Made by a program: the position numbers and the translations under genes. The notes below the pieces were generated by a model. It was not told where the DNA came from. It saw only the letters and a list, made by a program, of their open reading frames with translations, and ran no database searches. Below, piece after piece: positions 1-11,340 of a stretch of DNA of 64,000 bases. This stretch comes from Leishmania infantum JPCM5 (taxonomy: Eukaryota > Euglenozoa > Kinetoplastea > Trypanosomatida > Trypanosomatidae). Positions within the stretch are counted from its first letter, which is position 1. Each line of letters starts with the position of its first letter. The stretch covers positions 188,501 to 252,500 of the forward strand of contig NC_009277.2 of assembly GCF_000002875.2 (NCBI RefSeq), in the 5' to 3' direction.

Positions 1-185
1 AACGACCGCCGGACGGCATCGTCTGCCCGCCCCATATCTGCCTCGTCTCTGCCACGGCACTGTCGCTGTGCGTCTGGGTGCGAGGGCACTCCTCCAGTAA
101 ACCACCGACCTTCTTCGCGAGCTCTCACTCCTACTTCTCGTCCCTTCCTCCTCTCTACGCAATCATCTGCGCTGGCACAGGAGCG

Positions 186-1067
186 ATGAGCAGTCACGCG
201 TTCTCGTCTGGGTCGGCGCCGAACGTGAGCTCGGCCACCACGGGCACTGTGGCGCAGCAGGCCGACACCCTCACCCGCAACTTGATCTTGGGTATTCCGA
301 AAGAGGGGCTCTCGCCGAACAGCCCTGAGGCGGCGGACCTGCAGGCCGCTGAGGCCTTCGTCAGCGACATTCAGCAGGAGATCCTCGCCTACGACATTGC
401 CAACGCGAAGGCCATCGAGTCGTACGCGGTGCGTTGGCGGAGCGCTGTGCCCTTCTTTGGTCGCCACGCTAAGCGCGCACTGGAGGCCGAGTCGACTGCT
501 GCTGCCGTGGCAGCAGCAGGGGAGACCCACAAGAGCACAGAGGCTGCTGCTGTGGTGGACGGCAACGCGAACTCTTCGGAAGGGCACGGGCTGCGCCTCT
601 CCCCCGAGGAGGCCGCCGCTGCACTTCAGTCAGGCGGCGCCTACCTGCACCGGCAGGCGTCGCAAACGCCACGTGGCTTCAAGGTGGAGCGGACATCAGC
701 GATAGACCCGGCGCAGCTGTCGCAGCTTACTGGCGGTGCGAGGTGCGCATCTGGGTCGAAGGCTGTACCTGTGCCGAAGGTGAACACGTGGCTCTTCCGC
801 CGGCAGCATCCGAGCTGGGTGCCGCTGATGCAGCGCTGGTGGGTGCCGTGGCTCTGCTGCGGCAGCATCGTGCTGATTTGGACCCCCGACGTGTGGAAGC
901 TGCGCACGCTGTACTTCTGCGATCACCAGTATGCGCTCCTCCGGCAGTCTATCCACAAGGCGTATTGGTGGGCGACGATGGCACCGGAGGACTACGCGGC
1001 ACACATGGCCGCCATCGCGGCGGAGCGACCGTCGAGGGTGAGGGGCACTAGTTGCCCATTCGAGTAG
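186..1067 (+). CDS. Conserved hypothetical protein with one C-terminal membrane segment
   Basis: The 293-residue product is not recognised. The ATG at 186 is chosen because the reading frame extends upstream only from a GTG. The N-terminal half is Ala/Ser-rich, with a likely helical stretch around residues 45-95 (aromatic and charged, including WRSAVPFFGRH). After a low-complexity linker the C-terminal third is strikingly Trp-rich: a basic WLFRRQHPSW segment, then a hydrophobic run (WVPWLCCGSIVLIWTPDVW, about residues 221-239) that could be one membrane span, then a short amphipathic tail. This could be a small organelle membrane protein, perhaps mitochondrial, but no targeting motif is decisive. 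It is the first gene in the window. A SIDER-like repeat lies about 310 bases after its stop, probably in its 3' UTR. Confidence 0.75.
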   Translation: MSSHAFSSGSAPNVSSATTGTVAQQADTLTRNLILGIPKEGLSPNSPEAADLQAAEAFVSDIQQEILAYDIANAKAIESYAVRWRSAVPFFGRHAKRALEAESTAAAVAAAGETHKSTEAAAVVDGNANSSEGHGLRLSPEEAAAALQSGGAYLHRQASQTPRGFKVERTSAIDPAQLSQLTGGARCASGSKAVPVPKVNTWLFRRQHPSWVPLMQRWWVPWLCCGSIVLIWTPDVWKLRTLYFCDHQYALLRQSIHKAYWWATMAPEDYAAHMAAIAAERPSRVRGTSCPFE

Positions 1068-2489
1068 GTATTGCTTGCATGCGAAGGGTGAGATCGCTAG
1101 CGACCACAAGCGCTGCGCGTACAGCCAAAATGGAGGGCGGCTGCTGATGGCTGCTCTCCTCTTAAGGAGGTCTTCTCTGTAAGGTCTGTGTGTGTGAGAG
1201 AGTGTCACGGCCAGGGAGGCGCTTCGCGGATGTGTTGATGCCGCTGATGAGGGTGGAGGAGGAGGACACCCATCGGCATCGGTGCCTGAGTGTCTGTGTG
1301 TCTGCCACCATTACTATTTCACATGTCTCTCGTTGCTCTCATGTGCGTGTGCAGCTGACGTGGGGGCTGCAGGCTGCGCTTTCTCGCCTGCTCGACACAC
1401 GTGCACACGCACACATGCCTCTCAGTGCGTGTCGTCTCAGGCTCCAGTACAACCCCACTCTCTCTGCCTGGGGAGAAGCCAAAGCAGCCCCCCTCCCCTC
1501 CCCTCCTATGCCTGCCGAATGCCGAACTCGCCTCTGGTGTGTGACAGGGTCAGGTGTCTGTGACGTAGGCGGAGGTCCGCGCGATGCATCGCTGCTGATG
1601 TCGGCGGTGAGGGCCTGGATGGCGTTGCGTCGGGGCGACCTGCGACCGTGCACACGCCTGCACACCGTCTATGTGATGGGCGAAGTGCCAGCGTGGCTCG
1701 AACGCACCCCGCACGGCCCTCACACTGACCACTGGTGGGGGGCAGCCTGAGCGCCACGCCGAGGGGGATGCACCAGGGGTGGCGACCGGCACAATGGGGG
1801 AGCGGCTGTGAGGCGACCTGCTCAGCGGGCATGTGGGCTGGGCTCGAGGCAGAGGCGGTGCTGAGACGACTGGGTCGGCGCATTGCTGCCGTGCGCGCGT
1901 GCGCCCAGGGCTGCTTGGCACCAGGCGGATGGGGCACCTGTGGCAGGGGTCTGTGGTGGTGTGTGGTGATTTAGGCATGCAAGTCACGCAAAAAAAAAGC
2001 TTGCATCACGTGCGGTGATCCTTCACTCGCGTGTATCTTCCTCTCTCTATCCTCCACCACCTCCGCCCTGCGGCTGCAGTCCTCTTCTTCAACGACACGC
2101 ACGCTCTTCACCCCTCTGCCACACGAGCAGGCTGTCTGCTCTCCACGTGACACGCTTCGCGTCTCCACATGCATGCTATGGTGTGTAGCGCCAACCGTGG
2201 CACCGGCGCAACGCCGCACCGCCTGCGAGGGAAGAGAAGGAGGTGCTCCCGAGCGGGAGGCTGCCGCCTCTTCTTAGAGCACGCATGCCTCCCTCTCCCT
2301 TTCAAACCACGCCGCCGCCGTCGTTGTATGCTCTCCTCCTCACTTCACCCTCCCCCCTCCACTTGCAACACCTCGTGGGCGCACTCCCCAGCAGCAAATA
2401 AACGACACCGACAGACACTCTACACGCGGTGCTTCGGGCGCCGCTGGTCTCGTGCAGCGCCCGCCCCCCCCCTCCCCATCCGTCGAGGT
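1068..2489. other. Intergenic region between gene 1 and the BIVM-like gene
   Basis: This holds the 3' flank of gene 1, the first SIDER-like repeat (1381-1968) and the 5' flank of the next gene. There is a run of nine A at 1990-1998 just after the repeat. Several pyrimidine tracts lie between about 2030 and 2480 and could serve trans-splicing. I see no supported gene. Confidence 0.6.
1381..1968. repeat. SIDER-like interspersed repeat, copy A
   Basis: This segment is nearly identical to 58229-58816 over its whole length with no length change, and to 29666-30128 over its last 460 bases. The shared core begins around the string CTATGCCTGCCGAATGCC and runs to about GTCTGTGGTGGT. Copy A differs from the other two by a G where they have C in the run near 1910, and it diverges after about 1961. 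A nine-A tract follows at 1990-1998. Size, non-coding character and position in a presumed 3' UTR match the short interspersed degenerate retroposons (SIDER family) known from Leishmania. Orientation is not certain. Open frames inside it are shared by all copies because the DNA is shared, and are not taken as genes. Confidence 0.7.
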
Positions 2490-5099
2490 ATGCAGTCCAC
2501 TGCAACAGCGGCAGAAGTAGCGATGGATCCTCTGTGTGCAGACGCCCACGATGCTGCCGCCGCTAGCGAAGTGGAGACAAGTGAGGCCGATGGCGCACCT
2601 GATACCACTGTTGCCGTACTCCCTGTGGAGCAGGCAGTGGATGCGTCGACCCCAGCGCAGGAAGGGCAGCAGGCAATCGCTGGCGAAGCGAGCGATGACT
2701 TCGGACATGGCCTGTGCGAGGTGCAGGTCAGGGCTCCGGAGTTTCTGCAAGCTCCTTCTGACCAGCCGGCATCGCCGCAGCTGAGCGCAACGACACACGG
2801 GGTCGCAACGACGCCGCGGAACTCCACGGCGTTTGTGCCGAATATGCCGGCGGCGTCGGCGGTGAATGAGGTTTATGTGCGCGCACCGCCTTACGCGTAT
2901 GCGACGACGACGGCAATCAACGCACACAGTGCTGCTGCTCCGGAAGACGACGCCGGACCACTGGAATCGAGGATCTCTTCCGCGGAGACGAGGCTCGCCA
3001 CGGCAGCAGCAGCCGATGGAAGTGACAGCCAGCAGCAGCAGGATCATGATCAGCAGGTGGACGGCACCGCATCCAGCCCGCGCGGAATACCAACGGCTGC
3101 TGCGGCGGTGGCCGACTCGCAGGCCTGGGTTATCAACTTCGCACCCAGTAAGCCGATCCCGACGCGCAAGATGACAAAGAAGGAGAGGGAAACAATCAAG
3201 CAGTTGCGACTGCGCAGTCAGACCATCGGCTCAGGTGCACCGACTGCCACCATGACCGCGCTGGCAGCCGGTGACGGCCTCGGCGCGGACAGCGAGGGAA
3301 ACACTGTTGTCACGCTTGGCGTCGGCACGTCAGCCGCATCGCCGTCTTCGCCGCTGCAGGTGGTCCACCTCGAAACCCTGGCCATAGACCGCGAGGCGCT
3401 CATTCCAACGAACCTGCCAACGACGCGGGCCGACCTCGAGGCGCGGCTAGTACTGCGCCTTCCACGCTTACTGTGTGTAAGCAAGCAGTACCCACGCGGC
3501 TGCGGCATAGCCTCGCTGGCGTCCGTGTACAACTACCTTTACAGCTGGCTGGGCGAGAGCGCCGTCGGGGCCAACCGCGCACCGCACTCGCAGGAGGAGC
3601 TCATGTCGATCCTCGGCTTTGAGCCGCCCTTCGGCGACATTGCGTGGGGGCCGTTCACCGGCAACGCCACGCTGATCCGCTGGTTCCACGCGCTGAACCG
3701 GCACTTCGGCGTGCGCGGGCGTGCGTATATTCTATACAAGGCCCACGGTAGTGGCAATACAGCGCACCTCTACGCCAACAACACCGAGGCGCTGGCAGCC
3801 GTGAAGGCTGCGCTGCGCGACCCGCACTGCGCCCTCATATACCACTGCTACAACCACTACATGGTGCCAATCGGTTACCAGGACATTCCGCTTGCGCAGA
3901 CGGACTTCCTCAAGCCGGACGTGCCCGAGTCGAACTGTGACACGACTATCTTCATTGGGGAGGTCAGCCGCGGTCGGCACGAGGCGATGTACGCGCGCAA
4001 GTGGTCGCAGATTGTGAAGGATATCGAGTGCAAGTCACCCTTCTTCTTCAACATTCGCCATCCTGAGCAGGGCGTGCAGCGGCGCGAGCCCAAGAAGAAG
4101 TCGTACAAGGAGGGGGTGAGCGAAGGTGCTGGCGCCGCTGCCCCGCATGCGACCACCGCCGCTACCACCGCGGCGGCGGTGGCAACGGAAGAGAAGAAGG
4201 AGGTGGAGGAGCCGCAGCCACCGCAGCCGGAGCCGGAGGGCCAAGGGCGGCAGAACAGGAGCCCGAGCGGGGTATACAGCGCCGCTGTGAGCATCCTAGC
4301 TGCATCGACGAACGCCCCTCCGGGCAGCGCCGCTACTGTGCCGCACGACATCAACGACAACGATGTCGACGCCGACGTCCTTGACAATGCAGCGCGCAGC
4401 ACAAGCAGCGATACGGTCGAGATGATGCCCTCTGCCGCCGCCGCCACACCATCACTGCCGTCGGCGGCGTCGCCGTCACCTTTGCAGCAGCCGCTGTCGC
4501 ACTCTTCTCCGGCCCCAGGGGTGTCAACCAGAGCCGTTCTCAGGCCTGACTTCGCTGAGCCGTCGGGGGACACAGCCGGCAGTTTGTCCGTCAAGACAGA
4601 GCTGCAGCCGCAGGTAGTGGTGGAGGAAGAGCTGGCGGCTGCGGAGTGTGGCATAAACTGTGAGGAGAGTGCTGGTGCGTCTCCCGCCGCTCGGTCGGCA
4701 TCACTGTTGCTCAGCGACGCGCCCGGAGCTCCTCTTGCGGACAACGCCATGGCTTCGTTCACCGAAGCCATCGACTCAGTGCCCGAACCCTCACCTCCAC
4801 CAGCGTCGTCCTCACCGAGGCAAAAGCCGACGCAGCTTGGCAATGCGTGTGCGCGTGCGGGCAAGGCAGCGGAGTCTCCCCACTCTTCGCAACCGGCGCG
4901 GTCGCCAGCCAAGTCGAAGAAGGGGCAGGGCAACTTGCACTGCATCATCTGCTTCCGCAATGACGAGGTGGAGCCGCACCTGGAGCGGTACGAGGACGCG
5001 CCGGTGCCACTTGCCGGAGCCGCCGAAGCACCGCCGTGGAGGTCGTTGTCCTTGCCATCCAGCGACAACAGCTCGAGTAGTAATGCGGACGACGCATGA
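2490..5099 (+). CDS. BIVM-family protein (basic immunoglobulin-like variable motif-containing protein homologue)
   Basis: The 869-residue product has a conserved central domain at about residues 321-540 that I recognise as BIVM-like. Its landmarks are QYPRGCGIASL with Cys338, a helix of NYLYSWLG type, LGFEPPFGDIAWGPFTGN near residue 375, FRAYILYK-like strands, IYHCYNHYMVPIGY with His452 and His456, then FIGEVSRGRH and a NIRHPEQGVQRREPKKKS end. The molecular role of BIVM is not established. The flanks (1-320 and 540-869) are Ala/Ser/Pro-rich and probably disordered. The start at 2490 is preferred over an in-frame ATG at 2169: pyrimidine tracts and a plausible acceptor AG near 2392 lie between them, and the extra 107 residues read like UTR. 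A Cys-Gly near the domain start plus later His residues resembles papain-like enzymes, which is only an inference. Confidence 0.82.
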   Translation: MQSTATAAEVAMDPLCADAHDAAAASEVETSEADGAPDTTVAVLPVEQAVDASTPAQEGQQAIAGEASDDFGHGLCEVQVRAPEFLQAPSDQPASPQLSATTHGVATTPRNSTAFVPNMPAASAVNEVYVRAPPYAYATTTAINAHSAAAPEDDAGPLESRISSAETRLATAAAADGSDSQQQQDHDQQVDGTASSPRGIPTAAAAVADSQAWVINFAPSKPIPTRKMTKKERETIKQLRLRSQTIGSGAPTATMTALAAGDGLGADSEGNTVVTLGVGTSAASPSSPLQVVHLETLAIDREALIPTNLPTTRADLEARLVLRLPRLLCVSKQYPRGCGIASLASVYNYLYSWLGESAVGANRAPHSQEELMSILGFEPPFGDIAWGPFTGNATLIRWFHALNRHFGVRGRAYILYKAHGSGNTAHLYANNTEALAAVKAALRDPHCALIYHCYNHYMVPIGYQDIPLAQTDFLKPDVPESNCDTTIFIGEVSRGRHEAMYARKWSQIVKDIECKSPFFFNIRHPEQGVQRREPKKKSYKEGVSEGAGAAAPHATTAATTAAAVATEEKKEVEEPQPPQPEPEGQGRQNRSPSGVYSAAVSILAASTNAPPGSAATVPHDINDNDVDADVLDNAARSTSSDTVEMMPSAAAATPSLPSAASPSPLQQPLSHSSPAPGVSTRAVLRPDFAEPSGDTAGSLSVKTELQPQVVVEEELAAAECGINCEESAGASPAARSASLLLSDAPGAPLADNAMASFTEAIDSVPEPSPPPASSSPRQKPTQLGNACARAGKAAESPHSSQPARSPAKSKKGQGNLHCIICFRNDEVEPHLERYEDAPVPLAGAAEAPPWRSLSLPSSDNSSSSNADDA

Positions 5100-5978
5100 C
5101 CATGCCCGTCGATGCGTGCCACGTGCAGAGTTGCCACCAGCCGATGCGACGAGGACGTGCACGAATGGGTATGCCGTTGCGGGTGTGGGTGCATCTGCAT
5201 GCATGCACGTGGTCTCCGCCTCTCCGAGGAGCTTGCTCGCTCGTTCCCACAGTCGCTCTGTGCGCGTGCGCCATCCACTGCTTTGAATACGTGTGCCTGT
5301 AGCCGCCGTATCGCTACGCTCTCCCTCCTTCTCCATAGACACCAGGCGAACAGGATGAAGCTCCCCGTGCCTCCCGCCATCACGATGGCGCCGATACCGG
5401 CTCATGCCGTCCTTAGTGATTCACCTATATATACGTATGTGTATGCGTGTGTGTGTGTGTGTGCCTCTCCTTCCACCGCACAACGCCCCCTCCCCTGTGT
5501 CGGGGTGGGCATATGATGGCTTCCTGCAAGACTTTCGACTTCTGTCTGCACTCCCTTCCTCTTCCCTTCCGTCGTATTGCAATCTCTCCGCGGCTTTTGA
5601 AACCCATCATCCACGCCCCTCACTGCCTGCGATGCACCGCAGTAGGACAGAGGGCATCTGTGTACCCTGCGATAGACGCGCACCACCACCGCCGCCACAT
5701 CCACTTAACACTCCGTACGTTTCCCGCCGCCCCTCTACAACACACTCACACACTGTGTGTGTGTGCAACACCCTGGTAAGGTGGCCCACTACCGGCCTAG
5801 TCGCCTACACTAGCAAGACGTAGGCACGCCCAGTCGTGCGCCTCTCAGCCTCTCCCGCCTTTTCCTTTTGCTCTCCAGCCCTGCTCGTCCATACGACGAG
5901 GACGGTCCTCTGAAGCATAGACGTCTGCGTGGGAGACCCCGTCACACACGGCAGCGTTAACGAAGGGGGCTGCTGGCA
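5100..5978. other. Intergenic region upstream of the Exo84-like gene
   Basis: This contains a (GT)n run near 5450, a (CA)n/(GT)n pair near 5742-5765 and several pyrimidine tracts. A tract around 5845-5876 is followed by AG at 5877-5878, a good spliced-leader acceptor candidate. The first ATG after it is the start of the next gene at 5979. No gene is seen. Confidence 0.55.
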
Positions 5979-6346
5979 ATGGAGACTGGCCGTCGCCGCC
6001 AGGTGCGCAATGCGCGCCGGCTGCGGCGTCATCAGCGCAGTGGGGCCGATGGCAACGATGCCCAGGAGAGGTGCACCGGCTCGGCCGCTGACAGCGGCCG
6101 CTCTATTCCGCCACCACCCAGCTCTGCCCCAGGTGTGATGATGGGCGCTGGCGCAGCGGCATCTGGAGCTGTTGGTCACCGTACCTCGGTCGTCGCGAGC
6201 CGCGACGAGGCGCAGCGACTCTCCGAGCGTATGAAGCAACAACGACAAGTGAAGAGCCGCGCGGATCAGATACTGTCGCAGCGCGAAGCGCTCATCCGGG
6301 AGCGGTACGCGCCAAACGCGGTCGCCGCCACAGCTCAGTGGCAGTC

Positions 6347-6380
<34 letters not shown>

Positions 6381-9300
6381 GCCTCTGCCTACGCTTTCGA
6401 CAAGGATGACTTGCTCGCAAACCTTATCGGCGAGAGCAGAGCGAACTTCCTCAAGCTGGACCACGACCTGACGGAAGACCACACGATTGCCACGCATCGG
6501 CTGCACACCTCCGTCTTTTCCCACGCGAAGAGCTTCCTGCTTCTGTTCCGCGACGTCGACCGTGCCAGTGACCTCGTTGAAGCCCTCAAGGCCAACGTGC
6601 AGGGCACAAAGGCCGCAATCTCCAGTATCAGCAAGTACTCTTCGAACTTCGTGGCTGGTGGGTCGATGTCTTCGGCAGACAAGCTGCCTGGCTCCGCCAC
6701 CGCCGACGTGCGTGGTTGCAGTGCCGGAAGTGGCAGCGTGTTCAGCGCAGCGCTCGGCGGAACCCCTAGCGATGGCGATCCGCGACGGTTCGCACGACCG
6801 AGTCTCGTATCTCGCCGCATCACGCAGCGCTACGCCTCGGGCGGCAGCAGCGATATGGCGTGGCTGAATGACGATGATGCCGGCTTCGGCTGGGGCACCG
6901 GAGGCACCGCCAATACCGGCCCGTCGGCCGCCGCCAGGTCCAGCCGCACCACAACGTGGGCCTCGACGGTGCATCGCAGCGGCGTGGCGGACGAGGAGGG
7001 AGCGGCGGCCGACGGTGGCGCGGATGCCGTGACCACAAATGCAGGCGCCTCGCGGCCGACGACGCGCGGGCTGAACGTCTCTTCGGTGCGACAGTGGAGA
7101 TACACAATCGGTATGGGGACCGGCCTCGCCGCTAGGGGCAGTGCCGGTGACCGCGAGGCGGCGGAGAGCAGACTCACAGCTCCCGGGCGACAGCTGCGAG
7201 GTGGGTCTGGGCTGAGGGCTAAGTCCCGCGCATCGACGGGGCACACCACCACCGCTGCCAGGTCAGAAAAGGAAGCCGCCGACACCACCGCCTTCGTGGA
7301 CATCCTGCGCGAGGAGGTGAACCAGCTCCTTACGGAGCGGCGTCATGTCGACGCCGCGGAGCTGCTGTACCGCCTTGCCGACGAGGCGAAGGCGAAGGGG
7401 TGCGTGCCGTTCCTGCTGGACCTCGAGGCGGCCCTCGTCAGCAGCGTTATCACGAACGTTGTCAAGATTCCAATCACGCCCATGTACGTTGAGAGCCTGC
7501 ACGTGCCGCTGATTCAGCTGCTCCTCCGCTTCGGCCGCTCCCGCAGCGCGGCTGCCGTGTACCTGACGATGCATACATCGTGGCTGCATAGCGAGGTGCA
7601 GAGATTGCAGTCGCGCGTGGACCCACAGTACGCCAGCCTCATCGCCGTTGACTTTCTTGTGCGAGCGACACGGGCGACGGTGCGGCGGCAGCGCACCCTC
7701 GGCCTTGCCCTTGCAGCGGCGCGGCCTTTCATGGAGGACGGTGGCGCCGGCACGGCCGGAGCGGCTGCGGCGGGCAAAACGGACGGAAGGCGACCTGCCG
7801 CTGGAGCCAGCCGCGCCACCGCCAGTGATGCTGCTGGTGCTGTCACAACGCAGAAGCCTGCGCCGCCGAGGGGGGCGACGGCCGCTTCGCCCGGATCGTG
7901 GATCCCGCCGAACTCGGCTGTGCTGTTGTGGGTGCGCCGCAACGTGGAGCGCTTTGCGTGCGACGTGCTGGCGACGCACCTGCTGAGCTTCGGCAGCGGC
8001 ACGGACGGCGGCGACCCGACTCGCATCCGTCAGGCGGCGCAGATGATGGCGCAAACTTCCCGCGTGATGCAGACGCTCAGCAGCGACGGATTCGCCGGCT
8101 GCGACACCCTCATCATGCGGCAGCTGACGCCGAGCCTGGTCATCCTCGAGGACGACTTCACGCGGCTGACCGGGGAGCGGGTGGAGCACGGCGGGCGGGC
8201 GATGATGGAGCAGCTGATCATGGGCAGCCTTGCCTTCTACGAGACGCACGCGGCGAACACGGCGGCCACCGCGACGGCCGCGACGACTGCTGCTACCACG
8301 ACCGCAGACGTGAAGGCGGCGACAGCAACGCCGCCGCTGTCGCCGATGCCAGTGCAATCAGTCTCCCGACTCTACACGCCTCCCTATCAGCCCTCCCGCT
8401 GCGATGACGTCGCTCGAAAGGTGCGGGTGCATTGCCAAGGGCTGGTGCAGCTGATTCGGTCCCTCCCGCTCTCTGGCCATTCGCTGCTGGTCCAGTTGCT
8501 GCTGGCGCCTGCCTCGTCCTCTTTGTTCAAGAACGTGACCTCAGCTGGCAGCGCAGCGCAGGGCACATCGTCGCCGTCGAGGCCCGGGCCGGCGACACGG
8601 AGCTGCGGGTCCGCCTCCGGCGCGACTGGCGGTGCAGCCGCCTATCGCACGGGTGGTGGCTGTGGCGCGACGGCGCTGCTCAGCAAGGCTGGCGCGACCT
8701 CTGCGGCGCCACCCGCCGCCTCCCTCACCACCCCTCTGTTCTCCACGGCACCGCCGCCGCCGCTGTCGTCGGAGCGCTTCCGGTTCCTGCGCTACGCAAA
8801 CGGCTGCTCCAGCACGCACGTGCGCCTGCTGCAGTCCTTGTGTGGCTACGTGGCCGCGCTGACGGGGACGGACCAGCTGCCCGCGGAGGTCATGGCATCT
8901 GCGGCGGCGCAGGAGCAGGAGAGCACCAACTCGGCCGCAGCTATGGCGATGCGGGTGCAGCAGGCAGAGTGCGTAGCGTACCTGCTCACGAGCGCGGTAG
9001 TGACGGAGTCGATCGATGTCGTGCTCTGCAACTTGCTCTCGCACATGATGGCGGTACTTCTGCGCCAACGTAAGGCGCTCGTGCGGTTCCTGTCGTCGGA
9101 GGCGTTCCTGACGAACCACCGCCGTGCCTTTCCATCGGCGGCCGCGAAGTCAGCCGTGCCCGACGCGCCGTTCTTCTCCGACCCTGCCTCGTCACCGGCG
9201 TGGGTGCTGGATAGCACGCTGTGCCTGCTCTCAGACGTACTCGGCCTCGGTGCGTGGGTGTCGTTCTTCACCAGAGGCGGGGCGATGGCGCATATGCTGG

Positions 9301-11225
9301 CCGACGCGCAGTTCGGCTTCCGCACGCAGCACTTGGAGCGTGTGCAGTGGGAGATGCCGCGACTTGTGCAGGGGTGGATGTGTGCGGCGCTGCTGCTCAA
9401 CGCCGATGTGACTCGCGCCAATACCGTGCTCGCCCCGCCGACGACGTCGGTAAAGGCTTCGGCGCCATCCACGGCGTCCGGGCGGGGCTCGTCGGTTCCT
9501 ACACCGCTCTTTTCACCGCAGCAAAGCATCCTGTTTGGCTCGCAGCCGCCAGACCGCGTCGATGGCCGGCCGCCGACGCTGTGGTCGAAGAGCAGCGTCT
9601 CGTTTTCTGCAGTTGCCGCCGCCGCCGCAACGGCAGCCGGGGCGACAGCGGCCGCTGCGGCAAAGAAGGCGAGCAAGGCCGGCGCAGACGCGGCCTCGGT
9701 GCTGCTCTCTATTCCCATCACGTCGCCTTCTTCAGCCACGTCGCTGTCCGCAGCGACAGCTGACAAGAGGGAAACCATCACTGCCCCGTTCTTCGCTGAC
9801 ACCGGCGTCCGGGAGGAGCGGGTGCTGAAGCTCATCATGGCGTTTCTTAATCGCAAGTACTCTACCCCCGCCGGCTACATGGTGCACCGCTACGTTGTCG
9901 ACTCGGCCAATGCGTCGTCCAACGGGAGCGCGAGCGCCGGGCTGAACGGTGTGTGGGCGATTCGCAGTCGGCTGAGCAGCTACCCCGAGTTCCCGATCGG
10001 CGAGATGCGCGAGCACCGCGGCGACGAGGTATTTCTGTTTCACTGGTGCGTGCAGGTCTCGCTGCACCTGCTCACCTTCTTCCAGGAGCGCCTTATCACG
10101 CCGAGTTACGTGATGAACCAGCGCGCAGCAGAGGTGCAGGGCGGCATGACGTCCTTTCTGAATGCTGGGCTGCCCTTCCCTTTGAAAGGCTGCATCACGC
10201 CGCAGGAGGACACTGTACTTGCCGGGTGGTGCGCCGGCGGTGGCAACTACGTGACAGCTGTGGCACTGTTGCAGTTTTTAGTGATGCGGGTGCTGCGCGA
10301 CGGTCTTTGCCGTGCTGACACGTGGTCGGCGGTGTACGGCTGCCCCATGGCGCAGTGGCGCAGCGACGAGGCGGTGCTGCGGCAGCAGCTCTTCTTCTTC
10401 TCGCTCTTCGCTTACCTGTGGGCGCCGCTGTTTACTGGCGGTCGCACACCGCGAGCGCGCGCAGCCGCGGCCGGCTCGTCTCCGGCCAAGGAGGAGGCGC
10501 CGGTGAGTTCGTATGTGGTGGACGGTCTTCCCTCGCTGGCGGTGCTGGAGTGGATGACGTGCGGTGGGGTGCTCAACCCTTCGACGAACGCGGATTCCGT
10601 TGCTGCAGCGATGGCGTCTGCCGCGCTCGCCACTATACCGGCCAACCTCACTGCCGTGGATGTGCTGTTTGCCACAGAGGGCACCATCCACATGTCATCG
10701 GGAGGCGACGAAGGCGCGGGTGCTGGTGCTGCGTGCGCTGCTCACTCTGCAACTGGCGGTGGTGCGGCGTCATGGAGGGCTAAGGCGGCCGGCAGAGGTA
10801 CCACAGCGCCGGCGGCGGTGACAGGTGCATCGGTCGCCTCGCCGGCAACGCCCACCAACGCGATGCTGGCAAAGCGCGAGCTCTTCGGCTCATGCGCTTC
10901 CTACATTCCAGATGGCCCGTTGCGGGTGCTTCGACACTTTTTCGAGGAGCAGCTGGGCGAAAGTCGCGCCGCTCGCGCCATCACGTCGGATGTCATGCGC
11001 ACCCGCGTCGAGCGAGCCATGGCGGAGATCAACCTACTTGACTTTGTCGGCACATCGCTCGGCGTGGGCGACGAGGGGGAGAGCGAGGATGAAGCCACTT
11101 CATCGACGGCGACCCGCTCCACCGCAGGCGCCGGTTCAGCGAACAGGATGTCGCCGTCGTCGCAGAAGGTGACCTTGCAGAACTTGCGAGACTTGATTGC
11201 CGTGTACACAGTGCCGCTTTCTTAG
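5979..11225 (+). CDS. Very large Exo84-like exocyst subunit
   Basis: The 1748-residue product shows two blocks typical of Exo84-type tethering-complex subunits. The first, about residues 143-217, is a coiled segment (NLIGESRANFLKLDHDL, then FSHAKSFLLLFRDVDRAS and a KANVQGTKAAISSISKYS helix) resembling the N-terminal Vps51/Exo84 region. The second, about 436-720, has helical repeats: VNQLLTERRHVDAAELLYRL, HVPLIQLLLRFGRSRSAAAV followed by a LHSEVQRLQ helix, FACDVLATHLLSFG, and a MMAQTSRVMQTLSSDGF helix, the layout of the Exo84 C-terminal domain. Exocyst tethers secretory vesicles at the plasma membrane, in trypanosomatids near the flagellar pocket. The remaining about 1000 residues are helical islands split by Ala/Ser/Gly inserts and are not recognised. 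Known Exo84 proteins are far shorter. The start is the first ATG after a plausible splice acceptor at 5877. Confidence 0.6.
6348..6380 (+). repeat. In-frame CAG repeat coding polyglutamine
   Basis: Ten CAG codons and one CAA encode eleven consecutive glutamines at about residue 124 of the Exo84-like protein, just before its first coiled segment. Such tracts commonly vary in length between strains. Confidence 0.95.
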
Positions 11226-11340
11226 CCGCACAGCGGCAGTCGATGCGCTGCTGTAGTTTGTGTGGCTGTGCACCCCATAATGGCAGCAGCTTGCTTGCGT
11301 GAGTCTTTGTGTCAAAGCCTTTTCTTTGTCTTCGCCCCAC

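Noticed and set aside
1735..1974. Small ORF repeated in all three SIDER-like copies (MGGSLSATPRGMHQGWRPAQ start)
   Set aside because: It is conserved only because the DNA repeat is conserved. It starts at a non-ATG codon and shows no retroelement protein motif.
2169..2489. 107-residue N-terminal extension of the BIVM-like protein from ATG 2169
   Set aside because: The segment contains several pyrimidine tracts with acceptor AGs and translates to an Arg/Pro/Cys mixture typical of UTR. The ATG at 2490 is the first after the last strong tract.
3875..5383. Minus-strand open frame of 502 codons opposite the BIVM-like gene
   Set aside because: It is antisense to a well-supported coding region and composed of mirrored low-complexity codons. 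No recognisable motif was found.
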